Shown: piece after piece, positions 1 through 5,186 of the stretch
How positions within the stretch are numbered: the stretch's first letter is position 1
Layout: every line of letters starts with the position of its first letter
Origin: Acidobacteriota bacterium
GTDB taxonomy: Bacteria > Acidobacteriota > Terriglobia > Terriglobales > Acidobacteriaceae
NCBI GenBank assembly: GCA_021811745.1
Contig: JAJZNH010000601.1
Span: 1 to 5,186 of the forward strand
Direction: 5' to 3'
DNA length: 5,186 nucleotides
Notes under the pieces: generated by a model
What the model saw: the letters and a program-made list of their open reading frames with translations, nothing else
What the model was told of the DNA's origin: nothing
Databases searched by the model: none
Program-made: the position numbers and the translations under genes

Positions 1-1
1 G

Positions 2-517
2 TGTTTCGTGGATGCCTCCACCATGATTTTCGGCGACAAGTCGGCGGTCACCAGGGCCCTGGATGCGCGCGACGGTGTTTCGCAGAGCTTGTTGTCGAAT
101 GGGGAAATGATGTCTGCCATGCAGAGCGTGGATTCGAGCGCCTTGTGGAGCATCCTGGACGACCAGGGCACACAGACAATGATGAAGCAACTGCTGGGCG
201 AGGCGGGCTCGGTGACGGACTTCGATTCCGTGAAGAATCGTCTGCAGGGAAGCTGGTATTCGATGGACTTCTCGCACGGCGTGCGCTTCGATCTGACCAT
301 CTCGACCGGCGACCCGTTCACGGCGGCGACCATGTCTTCGCTGCTGAGCGCGGCGGTTATTGTGCGCAAAATGAGCAGTTCCGATGCCGAGAAGGACGCT
401 CTGAACGCAACCACGATTGCCTCCAATGCCGGGCAACTGAATATCCACTTTGCTTCGAGCGACACCCAGTTCGCCAGTTTGCTGCAGTCGCCGCTCTTCC
501 AGGGCATGGTGCATTAA
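2..517 (+). CDS. C-terminal part of a protein of unknown function (5' truncated)
   Basis: An open frame runs in from the left edge and stops at TAA 515-517, giving 171 visible residues. A GTG at position 8 could be read as a start, but the frame is open to the edge and there is no room to see a ribosome binding site, so I treat it as the tail of a longer protein. The visible part is rich in Ser, Ala, Asp and Met, and has no membrane segment, cysteine motif or catalytic signature that I recognise. An early stretch (MIFGDKSAVTRALDARDG) followed by an LWSILDD segment recalls proteins of unknown function in Acidobacteria, in which a 'value is stored/flagged' beta-strand plus an AVxxALDxRxG helix recurs; this is an impression, not a database match. 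It ends 17 bp before a strong terminator, so it is the last gene of its transcript. Codon choice is GC-rich like the neighbours. No function is assigned. Confidence 0.7.
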   Translation, partial: CFVDASTMIFGDKSAVTRALDARDGVSQSLLSNGEMMSAMQSVDSSALWSILDDQGTQTMMKQLLGEAGSVTDFDSVKNRLQGSWYSMDFSHGVRFDLTISTGDPFTAATMSSLLSAAVIVRKMSSSDAEKDALNATTIASNAGQLNIHFASSDTQFASLLQSPLFQGMVH

Positions 518-533
518 CGCAGACTTCCCAGGG

Positions 534-576
534 ACAAAACAGCGGCCCGTCGCCTGGCGACGGGCCGCTGTTTTGT
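534..576. terminator. Bidirectional intrinsic terminator between convergent genes
   Basis: A perfect 20-bp inverted repeat (arms 534-553 and 557-576) surrounds a 3-nt loop CTG (554-556). The GC-rich core (GCGGCCCGTCGC) is flanked by ACAAAA on the left and TTTTGT on the right, so either strand reads as a stable hairpin ending in a T-rich tract. It lies 17 bp after the stop of the left plus-strand gene and 36 bp beyond the stop of the minus-strand kinase, which is where a terminator shared by two convergent genes should be. Confidence 0.92.
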
Positions 577-612
577 TTGGCAACTTGTGGCTGACTTCCC
601 GGTGAGCGCGCC

Positions 613-2070
613 CTACGGCAGGTGTGACGAGCAAAGGCGGGATGCCCAGGCACGCACCTGGGCGGCGGTCACAGGCTGTCCCGCGGCTTCGCTGGCTGCC
701 ATTTGCAGGGCCAGGTTCCCGATGGTGGAGCTTTCGGTTTCTCCGACGGTGACCGGGCGGCCGGTGCGCTCTTCGGTAAGCCGAACCAGGAGCTTGTTGC
801 GGTTCGCGCCGCCGAGCATATGGATCCGCTCCAGCCGGCGTCCCAACATTCCTTCCAGACTGACGAGCGACTGGGCATAGCGCTCCGCCAGGCTCTCGAA
901 GATCAGGCGGGCAAAGCGGGGTTCGTTGCCGGGCGCATCGGCAATAGGCGGGTGGCCCAACCGCGCCAGCTCTTGGTTGATGCGCGCGGGCATGTTGAGT
1001 TCAAGCATCAGCTGTTCGGCGTTCACATCGATGGTTTGTCCGCCTGCGTCGCATACCGCAGCCTTTTGGACGAGTTCTTCAATCGTCCAGCCTCTCCCCT
1101 GCGCGGCCCAGCCGTCCATGCACTGCTTGAGCAGCCACATGCCGTTGATGAGGGTGTGGAGACAGAGGCCGCCAGTTGCGGCGCCCAGATTGGTGTAGCC
1201 GGCCTCGAACGCCTCCTGCGTGGTGACGGGGGCCGAACAGACGGTTCCCATCAGGGACCAGGTGCCCGTGCAGAGGTAAGAGGTGGAGCCCAGATCGGCA
1301 GGGATGCCGGCGATGGCGCTGGCGGTGTCGTGCGTGGCGGGGGCAACAACCTGCGTATGCCGGAAGGCGTCGAGAGAGGCGAGCGGGCCTTGGAGCGGAC
1401 CCAGAAGAGTGCCGGCGGCGACAAGAGGCGGTGCGGCTTCAAGGGGCAGGCCAAATTCGCGGAAGACCTCCGCGTCCCAGTCACGAGTTTCGAGATTGAT
1501 CAGGCCGGTATGGCTGGCGTTGGTGTATTCCGCCACGCGGCGGCCGCTGAGCCAGTAGAGCACGTACTCGGGAAACATGACCCACGGGGCACGTGCATCG
1601 ATGCCCGAGGCGGGATCGGCCATCAATTGGTAGACGGTGTTGATGCGCAGCGGGAGGGCCCCGGTGCGCCGGTAGAGTTCGTATGGGGGACGGATGCCGT
1701 CGGCGGCTTGCTTGGTGGCGACGGTGCGCTCGTCGCGATAACAGAAGGGCTCGCACAGCATTTCGCCGCCGGGAGCCAGACGCACGTAATCGACCGACCA
1801 GCTATCGACTGCAATTGAACCGATGCCTTCCGGTGCGGCTGCGGCGGCTTTGCGCAGACCTTGTTCGAGGCCTGCAAGGATGCTCTTCAGGGGCCAGAAG
1901 AGGAAATCGCCGCGGCGCACAGGGCCGTTGGGAATGCGATGGATCAGTTGGATGTGGGGCTCACCGCCGAGGAAGCGGAGCAGGGATACGCGGCAGCTCT
2001 CCGCTCCCAGGTCGATGGCAATACGGGCTGATTCCTGCAACGGCAATTCGTCCTCCGTAATCGCACTCAT
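613..2070 (-). CDS. rhaB: Rhamnulokinase (FGGY carbohydrate kinase family)
   Basis: Predicted cytoplasmic ATP-dependent kinase that phosphorylates L-rhamnulose to L-rhamnulose 1-phosphate in rhamnose breakdown. The 485-residue protein has the two ribonuclease-H-like actin-fold domains of FGGY kinases and is near the E. coli RhaB length (489). Visible motifs in order: phosphate loop DLGAES (20-25), DSWSVDY (89-95), YRDERT (111-116), INTVYQL (143-149), EYTNAS (181-186), THDTASA (246-252) with D248 as the probable catalytic base, CTGTWSLMG (267-275), GMWLL (310-314), adenosine-site GGANRN (420-425) and ESSTIGN (446-452). YRDxRT, HDTASA and GTWSLMG match E. coli RhaB closely, which favours rhamnulokinase over xylulo-, glycerol- or fuculokinase; substrate is still inferred. 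The listed ATG start (2068-2070) lacks a clear Shine-Dalgarno site. A TTG at 2044-2046 has GGAGGA five nucleotides ahead of it and would remove eight residues without touching the phosphate loop. It is convergent with the left gene and divergent from rdgB; no other rhamnose genes are in the window. Confidence 0.87.
   Translation of the reverse strand: MSAITEDELPLQESARIAIDLGAESCRVSLLRFLGGEPHIQLIHRIPNGPVRRGDFLFWPLKSILAGLEQGLRKAAAAAPEGIGSIAVDSWSVDYVRLAPGGEMLCEPFCYRDERTVATKQAADGIRPPYELYRRTGALPLRINTVYQLMADPASGIDARAPWVMFPEYVLYWLSGRRVAEYTNASHTGLINLETRDWDAEVFREFGLPLEAAPPLVAAGTLLGPLQGPLASLDAFRHTQVVAPATHDTASAIAGIPADLGSTSYLCTGTWSLMGTVCSAPVTTQEAFEAGYTNLGAATGGLCLHTLINGMWLLKQCMDGWAAQGRGWTIEELVQKAAVCDAGGQTIDVNAEQLMLELNMPARINQELARLGHPPIADAPGNEPRFARLIFESLAERYAQSLVSLEGMLGRRLERIHMLGGANRNKLLVRLTEERTGRPVTVGETESSTIGNLALQMAASEAAGQPVTAAQVRAWASRLCSSHLP
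2051..2056 (-). promoter_or_regulatory. Shine-Dalgarno site supporting an alternative TTG start of the kinase
   Basis: On the minus strand GGAGGA occupies 2056 down to 2051, followed after CGAA by TTG at 2046-2044, in the kinase frame. The annotated ATG at 2070 is preceded by CTTTAGA, which pairs poorly with 16S rRNA. The site therefore decides between a 485-residue and a 477-residue product. Conservation in homologues starts near residue 16, so homology cannot choose. Confidence 0.5.
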
Positions 2071-2099
2071 TCTAAAGCAGTCAACGGAGGTGGGCGGCA

Positions 2100-2112
2100 G
2101 CGGAAGTTCCGC
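2100..2112. promoter_or_regulatory. 13-bp perfect dyad in the divergent rhaB/rdgB intergenic region
   Basis: GCGGAA-G-TTCCGC is a perfect 6+1+6 inverted repeat, 30-42 bp upstream of the kinase ATG and about 65 bp upstream of rdgB. A one-base centre cannot form a hairpin loop without opening pairs, so a protein-binding site, for example for a sugar-responsive regulator of the kinase, is more plausible than an RNA structure. No regulator gene is nearby, and a short GC-rich palindrome can arise by chance. Confidence 0.3.
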
Positions 2113-2165
2113 CTTAACCCGAGAGATTGTTTTTTGGGGGAAAATATGGATGCGGATCGCCGCGG

Positions 2166-2171
2166 TACACT
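2166..2171 (+). promoter_or_regulatory. Possible -10 box for a leaderless rdgB transcript
   Basis: TACACT matches the sigma-70 -10 consensus at 4 of 6 positions, including the key first T-A and last T. It ends six nucleotides before the A of the rdgB ATG at 2178, so transcription would begin at or next to the start codon. No good -35 hexamer is seen 16-18 bp upstream, and no Shine-Dalgarno site precedes the ATG. Confidence 0.3.
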
Positions 2172-2177
2172 GGCAGC

Positions 2178-2798
2178 ATGGGCCTGCATTTGTACGCCGC
2201 GACCACCAGCCAGGGCAAGCTTAGGGATTTCCGCACCGCGGCGGCTGCGTTTCGGGTTTCGATTGAGCCACTGCCGATCCTGGGCAAGATTCCGCCCCCC
2301 GAGGAGAACGGCGCCACTTTTGCCGCCAATGCCGCGCTGAAGGCGATCTACTACTCCAGATTTGCCCCCGACAAAATGGTGCTGGCCGACGATTCCGGCC
2401 TCGAGGTCGAGGCGCTCTCCGGCGCGCCAGGCGTGCGCTCGGCGCGGTTTGCCGCCGATGCGGGCCTTGTGGATTCGCCCGACGCCAACGACAACACCGA
2501 CGTATGGAACAACATGTTGCTTCTGCAGAAACTGGCCGGAGTCCCGGCGCCACTGCGCACCGCGCGGTACCACTGCGTGCTGGCCTGCGCTTACAACGGG
2601 GCGCTCTACCAGACTGCCGATGGCACCGTGGAGGGCTCGATTCTGGAAGCTCCGCGGGGTACAGGCGGCTTCGGCTACGATCCGTTGTTCTATTTGCCGG
2701 AACTGGACAAGACGATGGCGGAGATCGACCTGGAGACCAAATTGAGCCTGAGCCATCGCGGACGGGCCATCCAGGCGCTTCTGCCGCTGCTGGGGTGA
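2178..2798 (+). CDS. rdgB: XTP/dITP diphosphatase (RdgB/HAM1 family, non-canonical purine NTP pyrophosphatase)
   Basis: Cytoplasmic housekeeping enzyme that hydrolyses deaminated purine triphosphates (XTP, dITP, ITP) to monophosphates plus pyrophosphate, keeping them out of DNA and RNA. The 206-residue product compares with 197 in E. coli. Motifs in order: N-terminal nucleotide loop ATTSQGK (8-14), EENGATF with E43 aligned to E. coli E41 (42-48), NAALKA (51-56), DDSGLEV (71-77) with D72 aligned to the catalytic D69, SGAPGVRSARF (81-91), GTGGFGYDP (161-169) and SHRGRA (192-197). The ATG at 2178 is chosen because the conserved beta strand LYAATT begins at once after it. The frame is open further upstream to a TTG at 2127, but those 17 extra residues look non-coding. 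No clear Shine-Dalgarno site precedes the ATG. Odd point: the usual Asn of the loop (TxNxxK; N10 in E. coli) is Ser11 here. All other family signatures are intact, so the enzyme is probably active. It is divergent from the kinase and 185 bp upstream of sdhC. Confidence 0.96.
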   Translation: MGLHLYAATTSQGKLRDFRTAAAAFRVSIEPLPILGKIPPPEENGATFAANAALKAIYYSRFAPDKMVLADDSGLEVEALSGAPGVRSARFAADAGLVDSPDANDNTDVWNNMLLLQKLAGVPAPLRTARYHCVLACAYNGALYQTADGTVEGSILEAPRGTGGFGYDPLFYLPELDKTMAEIDLETKLSLSHRGRAIQALLPLLG

Positions 2799-2847
2799 AA
2801 ACCGTCCCGCAATTCTGTCCAAAACTTCAACTGCCGCACGCCTCGCC

Positions 2848-2877
2848 TTGACGGTGATAGCTCCGGGGTCGAATAAT
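2848..2877 (+). promoter_or_regulatory. Sigma-70-like promoter for the sdh operon
   Basis: A -35 hexamer TTGACG (2848-2853, 5/6 to consensus) and a -10 hexamer AATAAT (2872-2877, 5/6) are separated by 18 bp. Transcription would start near 2884, leaving a leader of about 100 nt before sdhC. The region from about 2870 to 2932 is clearly more AT-rich than the flanking genes, as expected for a promoter. I saw no terminator between rdgB and this site, so read-through from rdgB is also possible. Confidence 0.55.
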
Positions 2878-2938
2878 CCATAAGAAACAAGCAAGGATAA
2901 TCCCGTCTCTCAGTTTGGAATTGTAATTTTTCTGGAAG

Positions 2939-2960
2939 CCGGAGCTGGCACATGCTTCGG
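2939..2960 (+). promoter_or_regulatory. Hairpin in the sdhC leader, just upstream of the ribosome binding site
   Basis: CCGGAGC (2939-2945) can pair with GCTTCGG (2954-2960), giving seven pairs with one G-U and an 8-nt loop. No T run follows, so it is not an intrinsic terminator. It ends six nucleotides before the AGGAG element and could influence translation or mRNA stability; no known riboswitch pattern was recognised. Confidence 0.3.
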
Positions 2961-2966
2961 GTCCTT

Positions 2967-2971
2967 AGGAG
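2967..2971 (+). promoter_or_regulatory. Ribosome binding site of sdhC (long spacing)
   Basis: AGGAG is followed by a 12-nt spacer before the ATG at 2984. The spacing is longer than the usual 5-9 nt, so initiation may be less than maximal, but no better start lies closer in frame. Confidence 0.5.
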
Positions 2972-2983
2972 CCTTAAACCGTC

Positions 2984-3802
2984 ATGGCAACTGCTCAAGC
3001 CCCTGCAACGCCCCAGGTACGCGGTGGCGTGCAGCCTCTCCGCGCGGGTGAGGGAAACAGTTTCATCTGGCGCAAGCTGCACTCGCTGCTCGGCATCATC
3101 CCCATCGGCGCATTCCTGATCGAGCATCTGATCTCGAATTTTGAGGCTGTCAAGGGTCCGGTCGCCTACGGCCAGCAAGTCTACTTTCTCAACCACCTGC
3201 CGCTGGTGCGGGCTTTGGAGTGGGTGTTTATCTTCATTCCCATCCTGTATCACGGCATCTACGGCATCTACATCTGGCTGCGCGGCAAGGCCAACGTGGT
3301 GTACTACCCTTGGGCCGGTAACTGGCTCTATGTCACCCAGCGCTACACTGGCCTGCTGGCTGTCCTCTATATCGGCTACCACGTGGCGACGCAGCGCTTT
3401 ATGGGCGTGGATCTGCCCAACCACCCGGCGGCGGCGTTCTGGAAGGTGCAGCACGAGCTTTCAAACCCGCTGATCCTGGCGTTTTACGTGATCGCGATGT
3501 TCGCCATCTGCTTTCACTTCGCGTACGGCGTGTGGCTGTTCGCGGCCAAGTGGGGCATCACGCCGGGCGAGCGGGCGCGGCGGCGCTTCGGCTGGGTCTG
3601 CGGCGTGGCGGGTCTCATCCTGCTGGGCATGGGCCTGGCCAGCATCCTCGCCTTCATCGGCAACAAGTACGCCAACGCGCCGGAATATCCCTCTCTGAGC
3701 GAACAGAGCTCGATTCGCAGCCTGCAGAATCCGCGCTGCGATCTTCGCCAGGAAACGCTCGCAGTCAGGGTGAACGGCTCGTCGGCTAGCTCGTCCTGCT
3801 GA
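2984..3802 (+). CDS. sdhC: Succinate dehydrogenase cytochrome b558 subunit (di-heme membrane anchor)
   Basis: Inner-membrane anchor of complex II that carries two b hemes and passes electrons from the SdhAB part to the quinone. The 272-residue protein matches the Bacillus subtilis SdhC (b558) family along its length: FIWRKLHSLLGIIPIGAFLIEH, YHGIYGIY, NWLYVTQRYTG and CFHFAYGVW correspond to conserved Bacillus segments. Five hydrophobic helices lie at about 34-52, 78-99, 115-138, 162-188 and 203-226. The four heme-ligand histidines of B. subtilis (H28, H70, H113, H155) correspond to H48, H90, H133 and H178, so both hemes should bind. This class normally uses menaquinone. The N-terminus has about 20 extra Ala/Pro-rich residues relative to Bacillus. 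After helix five, about 45 polar residues (228-272, ending GSSASSSC) have no counterpart in the Bacillus protein. It is followed after 44 bp by sdhA in the same direction, an operon arrangement. Confidence 0.96.
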   Translation: MATAQAPATPQVRGGVQPLRAGEGNSFIWRKLHSLLGIIPIGAFLIEHLISNFEAVKGPVAYGQQVYFLNHLPLVRALEWVFIFIPILYHGIYGIYIWLRGKANVVYYPWAGNWLYVTQRYTGLLAVLYIGYHVATQRFMGVDLPNHPAAAFWKVQHELSNPLILAFYVIAMFAICFHFAYGVWLFAAKWGITPGERARRRFGWVCGVAGLILLGMGLASILAFIGNKYANAPEYPSLSEQSSIRSLQNPRCDLRQETLAVRVNGSSASSSC

Positions 3803-3821
3803 CCACGGACAACGGATCACT
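3801..3821. repeat. Degenerate heptamer tandem repeat between sdhC and sdhA
   Basis: Three consecutive 7-mers, GACCACG, GACAACG and GATCACT, share five or six of seven bases between the first unit and the others. A fourth, weaker unit (GTGAACT) extends to 3828. The array begins inside the sdhC stop codon and fills much of the 44-bp gap to sdhA. It could be a remnant of a short intergenic repeat; chance is possible at this length. Confidence 0.35.
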
Positions 3822-3834
3822 GTGAACTGTTTTT

Positions 3835-3840
3835 AAGGGA
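3835..3840 (+). promoter_or_regulatory. Ribosome binding site of sdhA
   Basis: AAGGGA lies six nucleotides ahead of the ATG at 3847, a normal spacing. The match to the anti-Shine-Dalgarno sequence is partial but well placed, and it supports the chosen sdhA start. Confidence 0.6.
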
Positions 3841-3846
3841 CGAAAA

Positions 3847-5186
3847 ATGGCGACACCAAGAATCATCGTGGTTGGCGGAGGGTTGGCCGGGCTGGCCGCG
3901 GTCATCAAGATTGCCGAGGCAGGCGCCTCAGTGGACCTGTTCTCGATCGTGCCGGTGAAACGCTCGCACTCGGTCTGCGCGCAGGGCGGCATCAATGCGG
4001 CCAAGAACCTGAAGGGCGAAGGCGATACCCCCTGGCAGCACTTCGACGACACGATTTACGGCGGCGATTTTCTGGCCAACCAGACGCCTGTGAAGGCCAT
4101 GTGCGAGGCCGCCCCGGCGATCATCGATCTGCTCGACCGCATGGGTGTTCCCTTCAACCGTACCCCGGAAGGTCTGCTTGATTTTCGCCGTTTCGGCGGC
4201 ACGCTCTACAATCGCACCGCCTTTGCCGGCGCAACTACAGGCCAGCAGTTGCTCTACGCGCTCGATGAGCAGGTGCGCCGTTACGAATCCGAGGGCAAGG
4301 TCAAAAAGTACGAGGGCTGGGAGTTTCTTTCGGCGATTGTCGACTCCAAGGGCGTGACGCGCGGCATCACGGCCATGAACCTGCGCTCGATGGAACTGCA
4401 CGCTTTTCCGGCCGACGCGGTCATTCTCGCCACTGGCGGCGTGGGCGCCATCTTTGGCAAGAGCACGAACTCCGTGGTGTGCACCGGCTCGGCGCAGTCG
4501 GCAGTGTTTCAGCAGGGCGCCTATTACGCGAACGGAGAATTTATCCAGGTGCACCCAACGTCGATTCCCGGCGAGGACAAGCTCCGCCTTATGTCCGAAT
4601 CGGCGCGCGGCGAGGGCGGCCGCGTCTGGGTTCCTCGCAAAGCCGGCGACAATCGGGAGCCGCGCCGGATTCCCGATGCCGAGCGGTTCTACTTCCTCGA
4701 AGAGTGGTATCCAAAGTACGGCAACCTGGTGCCGCGCGACGTGGCCACGCGCGCCATCCACAAGGTGGTGTATGAGTTGGGACTCGGACTTGAGGGCCAG
4801 CCCATGGTCTATCTCGATCTGACCCACATCGACCGCGCCACGCTGGACCGCAAGCTGGGCGGCATCCTGGAAATCTACGAGAAGTTCGTGGGCGTCGATC
4901 CCCACGACGAGCCGATGAAGATCTTCCCGGGCATGCACTACACCATGGGCGGCTTGTGGGTGGATTTCAATCAGATGACCAACATTCCCGGGCTTTTTGC
5001 TGCCGGCGAGTGCGAATATCAGTACCACGGCGCCAACCGGCTGGGAGCGAACTCACTGGTGAGCTGCATTTTTGGCGGCTTTCAGGCTGGGCCGAACGCC
5101 CTGAAATACGCAAAGAATGTGGACGCGGCCGAAGGCGATGGAGGAGCAGCGGCGGAGTTGACGCGCCAGTCCGAAATCAACAAGAA
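3847..5186 (+). CDS. sdhA: Succinate dehydrogenase flavoprotein subunit (3' truncated)
   Basis: Catalytic subunit that oxidises succinate to fumarate and reduces covalently bound FAD, passing electrons to SdhB. The frame is open from ATG 3847 to the window edge: 446 complete codons, about three quarters of the roughly 590-residue Bacillus-type protein. Visible features: FAD dinucleotide fold VVGGGLAGLAA (8-18); RSHSVCAQGGIN (39-50) with H41 as the histidyl-FAD attachment residue; YGGDFLANQ (72-79 region); FNRTPEGLLDFRRFGG (103-118); ATTGQQLL (129-136); HPT (H236); SESARGEGG (250-258); PRDVATR with R297 as the likely catalytic proton-shuttle arginine; HYTMGG (H364); FAAGEC (384-389); and HGANRLGANSL with R398 for dicarboxylate binding. 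Similarity to B. subtilis SdhA is very strong, with a short insertion near residues 263-278. The pairing with b558-type SdhC fits a menaquinone-linked complex; fumarate reductase activity cannot be excluded by sequence. sdhB should follow. Confidence 0.97.
   Translation, partial: MATPRIIVVGGGLAGLAAVIKIAEAGASVDLFSIVPVKRSHSVCAQGGINAAKNLKGEGDTPWQHFDDTIYGGDFLANQTPVKAMCEAAPAIIDLLDRMGVPFNRTPEGLLDFRRFGGTLYNRTAFAGATTGQQLLYALDEQVRRYESEGKVKKYEGWEFLSAIVDSKGVTRGITAMNLRSMELHAFPADAVILATGGVGAIFGKSTNSVVCTGSAQSAVFQQGAYYANGEFIQVHPTSIPGEDKLRLMSESARGEGGRVWVPRKAGDNREPRRIPDAERFYFLEEWYPKYGNLVPRDVATRAIHKVVYELGLGLEGQPMVYLDLTHIDRATLDRKLGGILEIYEKFVGVDPHDEPMKIFPGMHYTMGGLWVDFNQMTNIPGLFAAGECEYQYHGANRLGANSLVSCIFGGFQAGPNALKYAKNVDAAEGDGGAAAELTRQSEINK

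Noticed and set aside
1..594. Frame-1 open reading frame from GTG at position 1
   Set aside because: It runs through the terminator hairpin and has a Cys/His/Arg-rich translation typical of an out-of-frame reading; the overlapping frame ending at 517 has better composition and stops just before the terminator.
703..1818. Long plus-strand open frame (371 codons) opposite the rhamnulokinase
   Set aside because: It mirrors a well-supported kinase on the other strand, has a low-complexity Gly/Arg/Ala-rich translation without domains, and is typical of antisense frames in GC-rich DNA.
2057..2084. TTGACT at 2084-2079 (minus strand) as a -35 box for the kinase
   Set aside because: At 16-17 bp spacing the -10 candidates (GATTAC, ATTACG) match poorly and the transcript would start downstream of both possible start codons.
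2134..2340. Small frame with ATG at 2146 preceded by GGGGGA, overlapping the rdgB start
   Set aside because: The Shine-Dalgarno-like run looks good, but the product is Arg/Pro/Ala-rich shadow sequence in another frame of rdgB and ends inside it. A leader peptide role cannot be supported.
2801..2855. ACCGTC (2801-2806) and GACGGT (2850-2855) as a terminator after rdgB
   Set aside because: The loop would be 43 nt, the stem is only 6 bp and no T run follows, so it is not a convincing terminator.
3928..5028. Long minus-strand open frame (366 codons) opposite sdhA
   Set aside because: The plus strand encodes an unmistakable SdhA with all active-site residues. The antisense translation shows no family motif and is a GC-codon shadow.
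1..5186. A novel system, mobile element, CRISPR array or defence island
   Set aside because: All long coding stretches except the truncated left gene are recognisable housekeeping genes with intact motifs. There are no array-like repeats, transposase or integrase motifs, tRNA-like sequence or sharp composition change.

Overview
This is a GC-rich (roughly 60% or more) bacterial chromosomal window of ordinary core-metabolism genes. It fits a member of the Acidobacteriota (Terriglobia-like). That is an inference from protein style: an SdhC/SdhA pair of the Bacillus-type b558 class in a high-GC Gram-negative-like context, and a truncated first gene that resembles acidobacterial proteins of unknown function. 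No marker gene settles the taxonomy.

Layout from left to right: (1) positions 2-517, plus strand, the C-terminal part of a protein of unknown function whose beginning lies outside the window. (2) 534-576, a perfect 20-bp inverted repeat with A/T-rich outer ends that looks like a shared bidirectional terminator. (3) 613-2070, minus strand, a complete FGGY-family sugar kinase best called rhamnulokinase (RhaB). (4) 2071-2177, a short divergent intergenic region with a 13-bp perfect dyad and a possible leaderless -10 box. (5) 2178-2798, plus strand, a complete RdgB/Ham1-type XTP/dITP diphosphatase. (6) 2799-2983, a leader region with a good sigma-70-like promoter, a hairpin and a Shine-Dalgarno site. 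(7) 2984-3802, plus strand, sdhC, the di-heme cytochrome b558 membrane anchor of succinate dehydrogenase. (8) 3847 to the window end, plus strand, sdhA, the flavoprotein subunit, cut off at the right edge after 446 codons.

sdhC and sdhA form the start of an sdhCA(B) operon; the iron-sulfur subunit sdhB is expected just beyond the right edge. The complex would oxidise succinate in the TCA cycle and reduce menaquinone in the membrane. The rhamnulokinase and the nucleotide-pool sanitising enzyme are unrelated neighbours, divergently arranged, and the kinase has no other rhamnose genes beside it here.

I found no mobile element, CRISPR array, tRNA, rRNA or defence cassette, and nothing amounting to a new biological system. 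The points worth a second look are small: a probable alternative start for the kinase with a strong internal Shine-Dalgarno site, a substituted residue in the RdgB nucleotide-binding loop, a polar C-terminal tail on SdhC next to a degenerate heptamer repeat, and several regulatory candidates.
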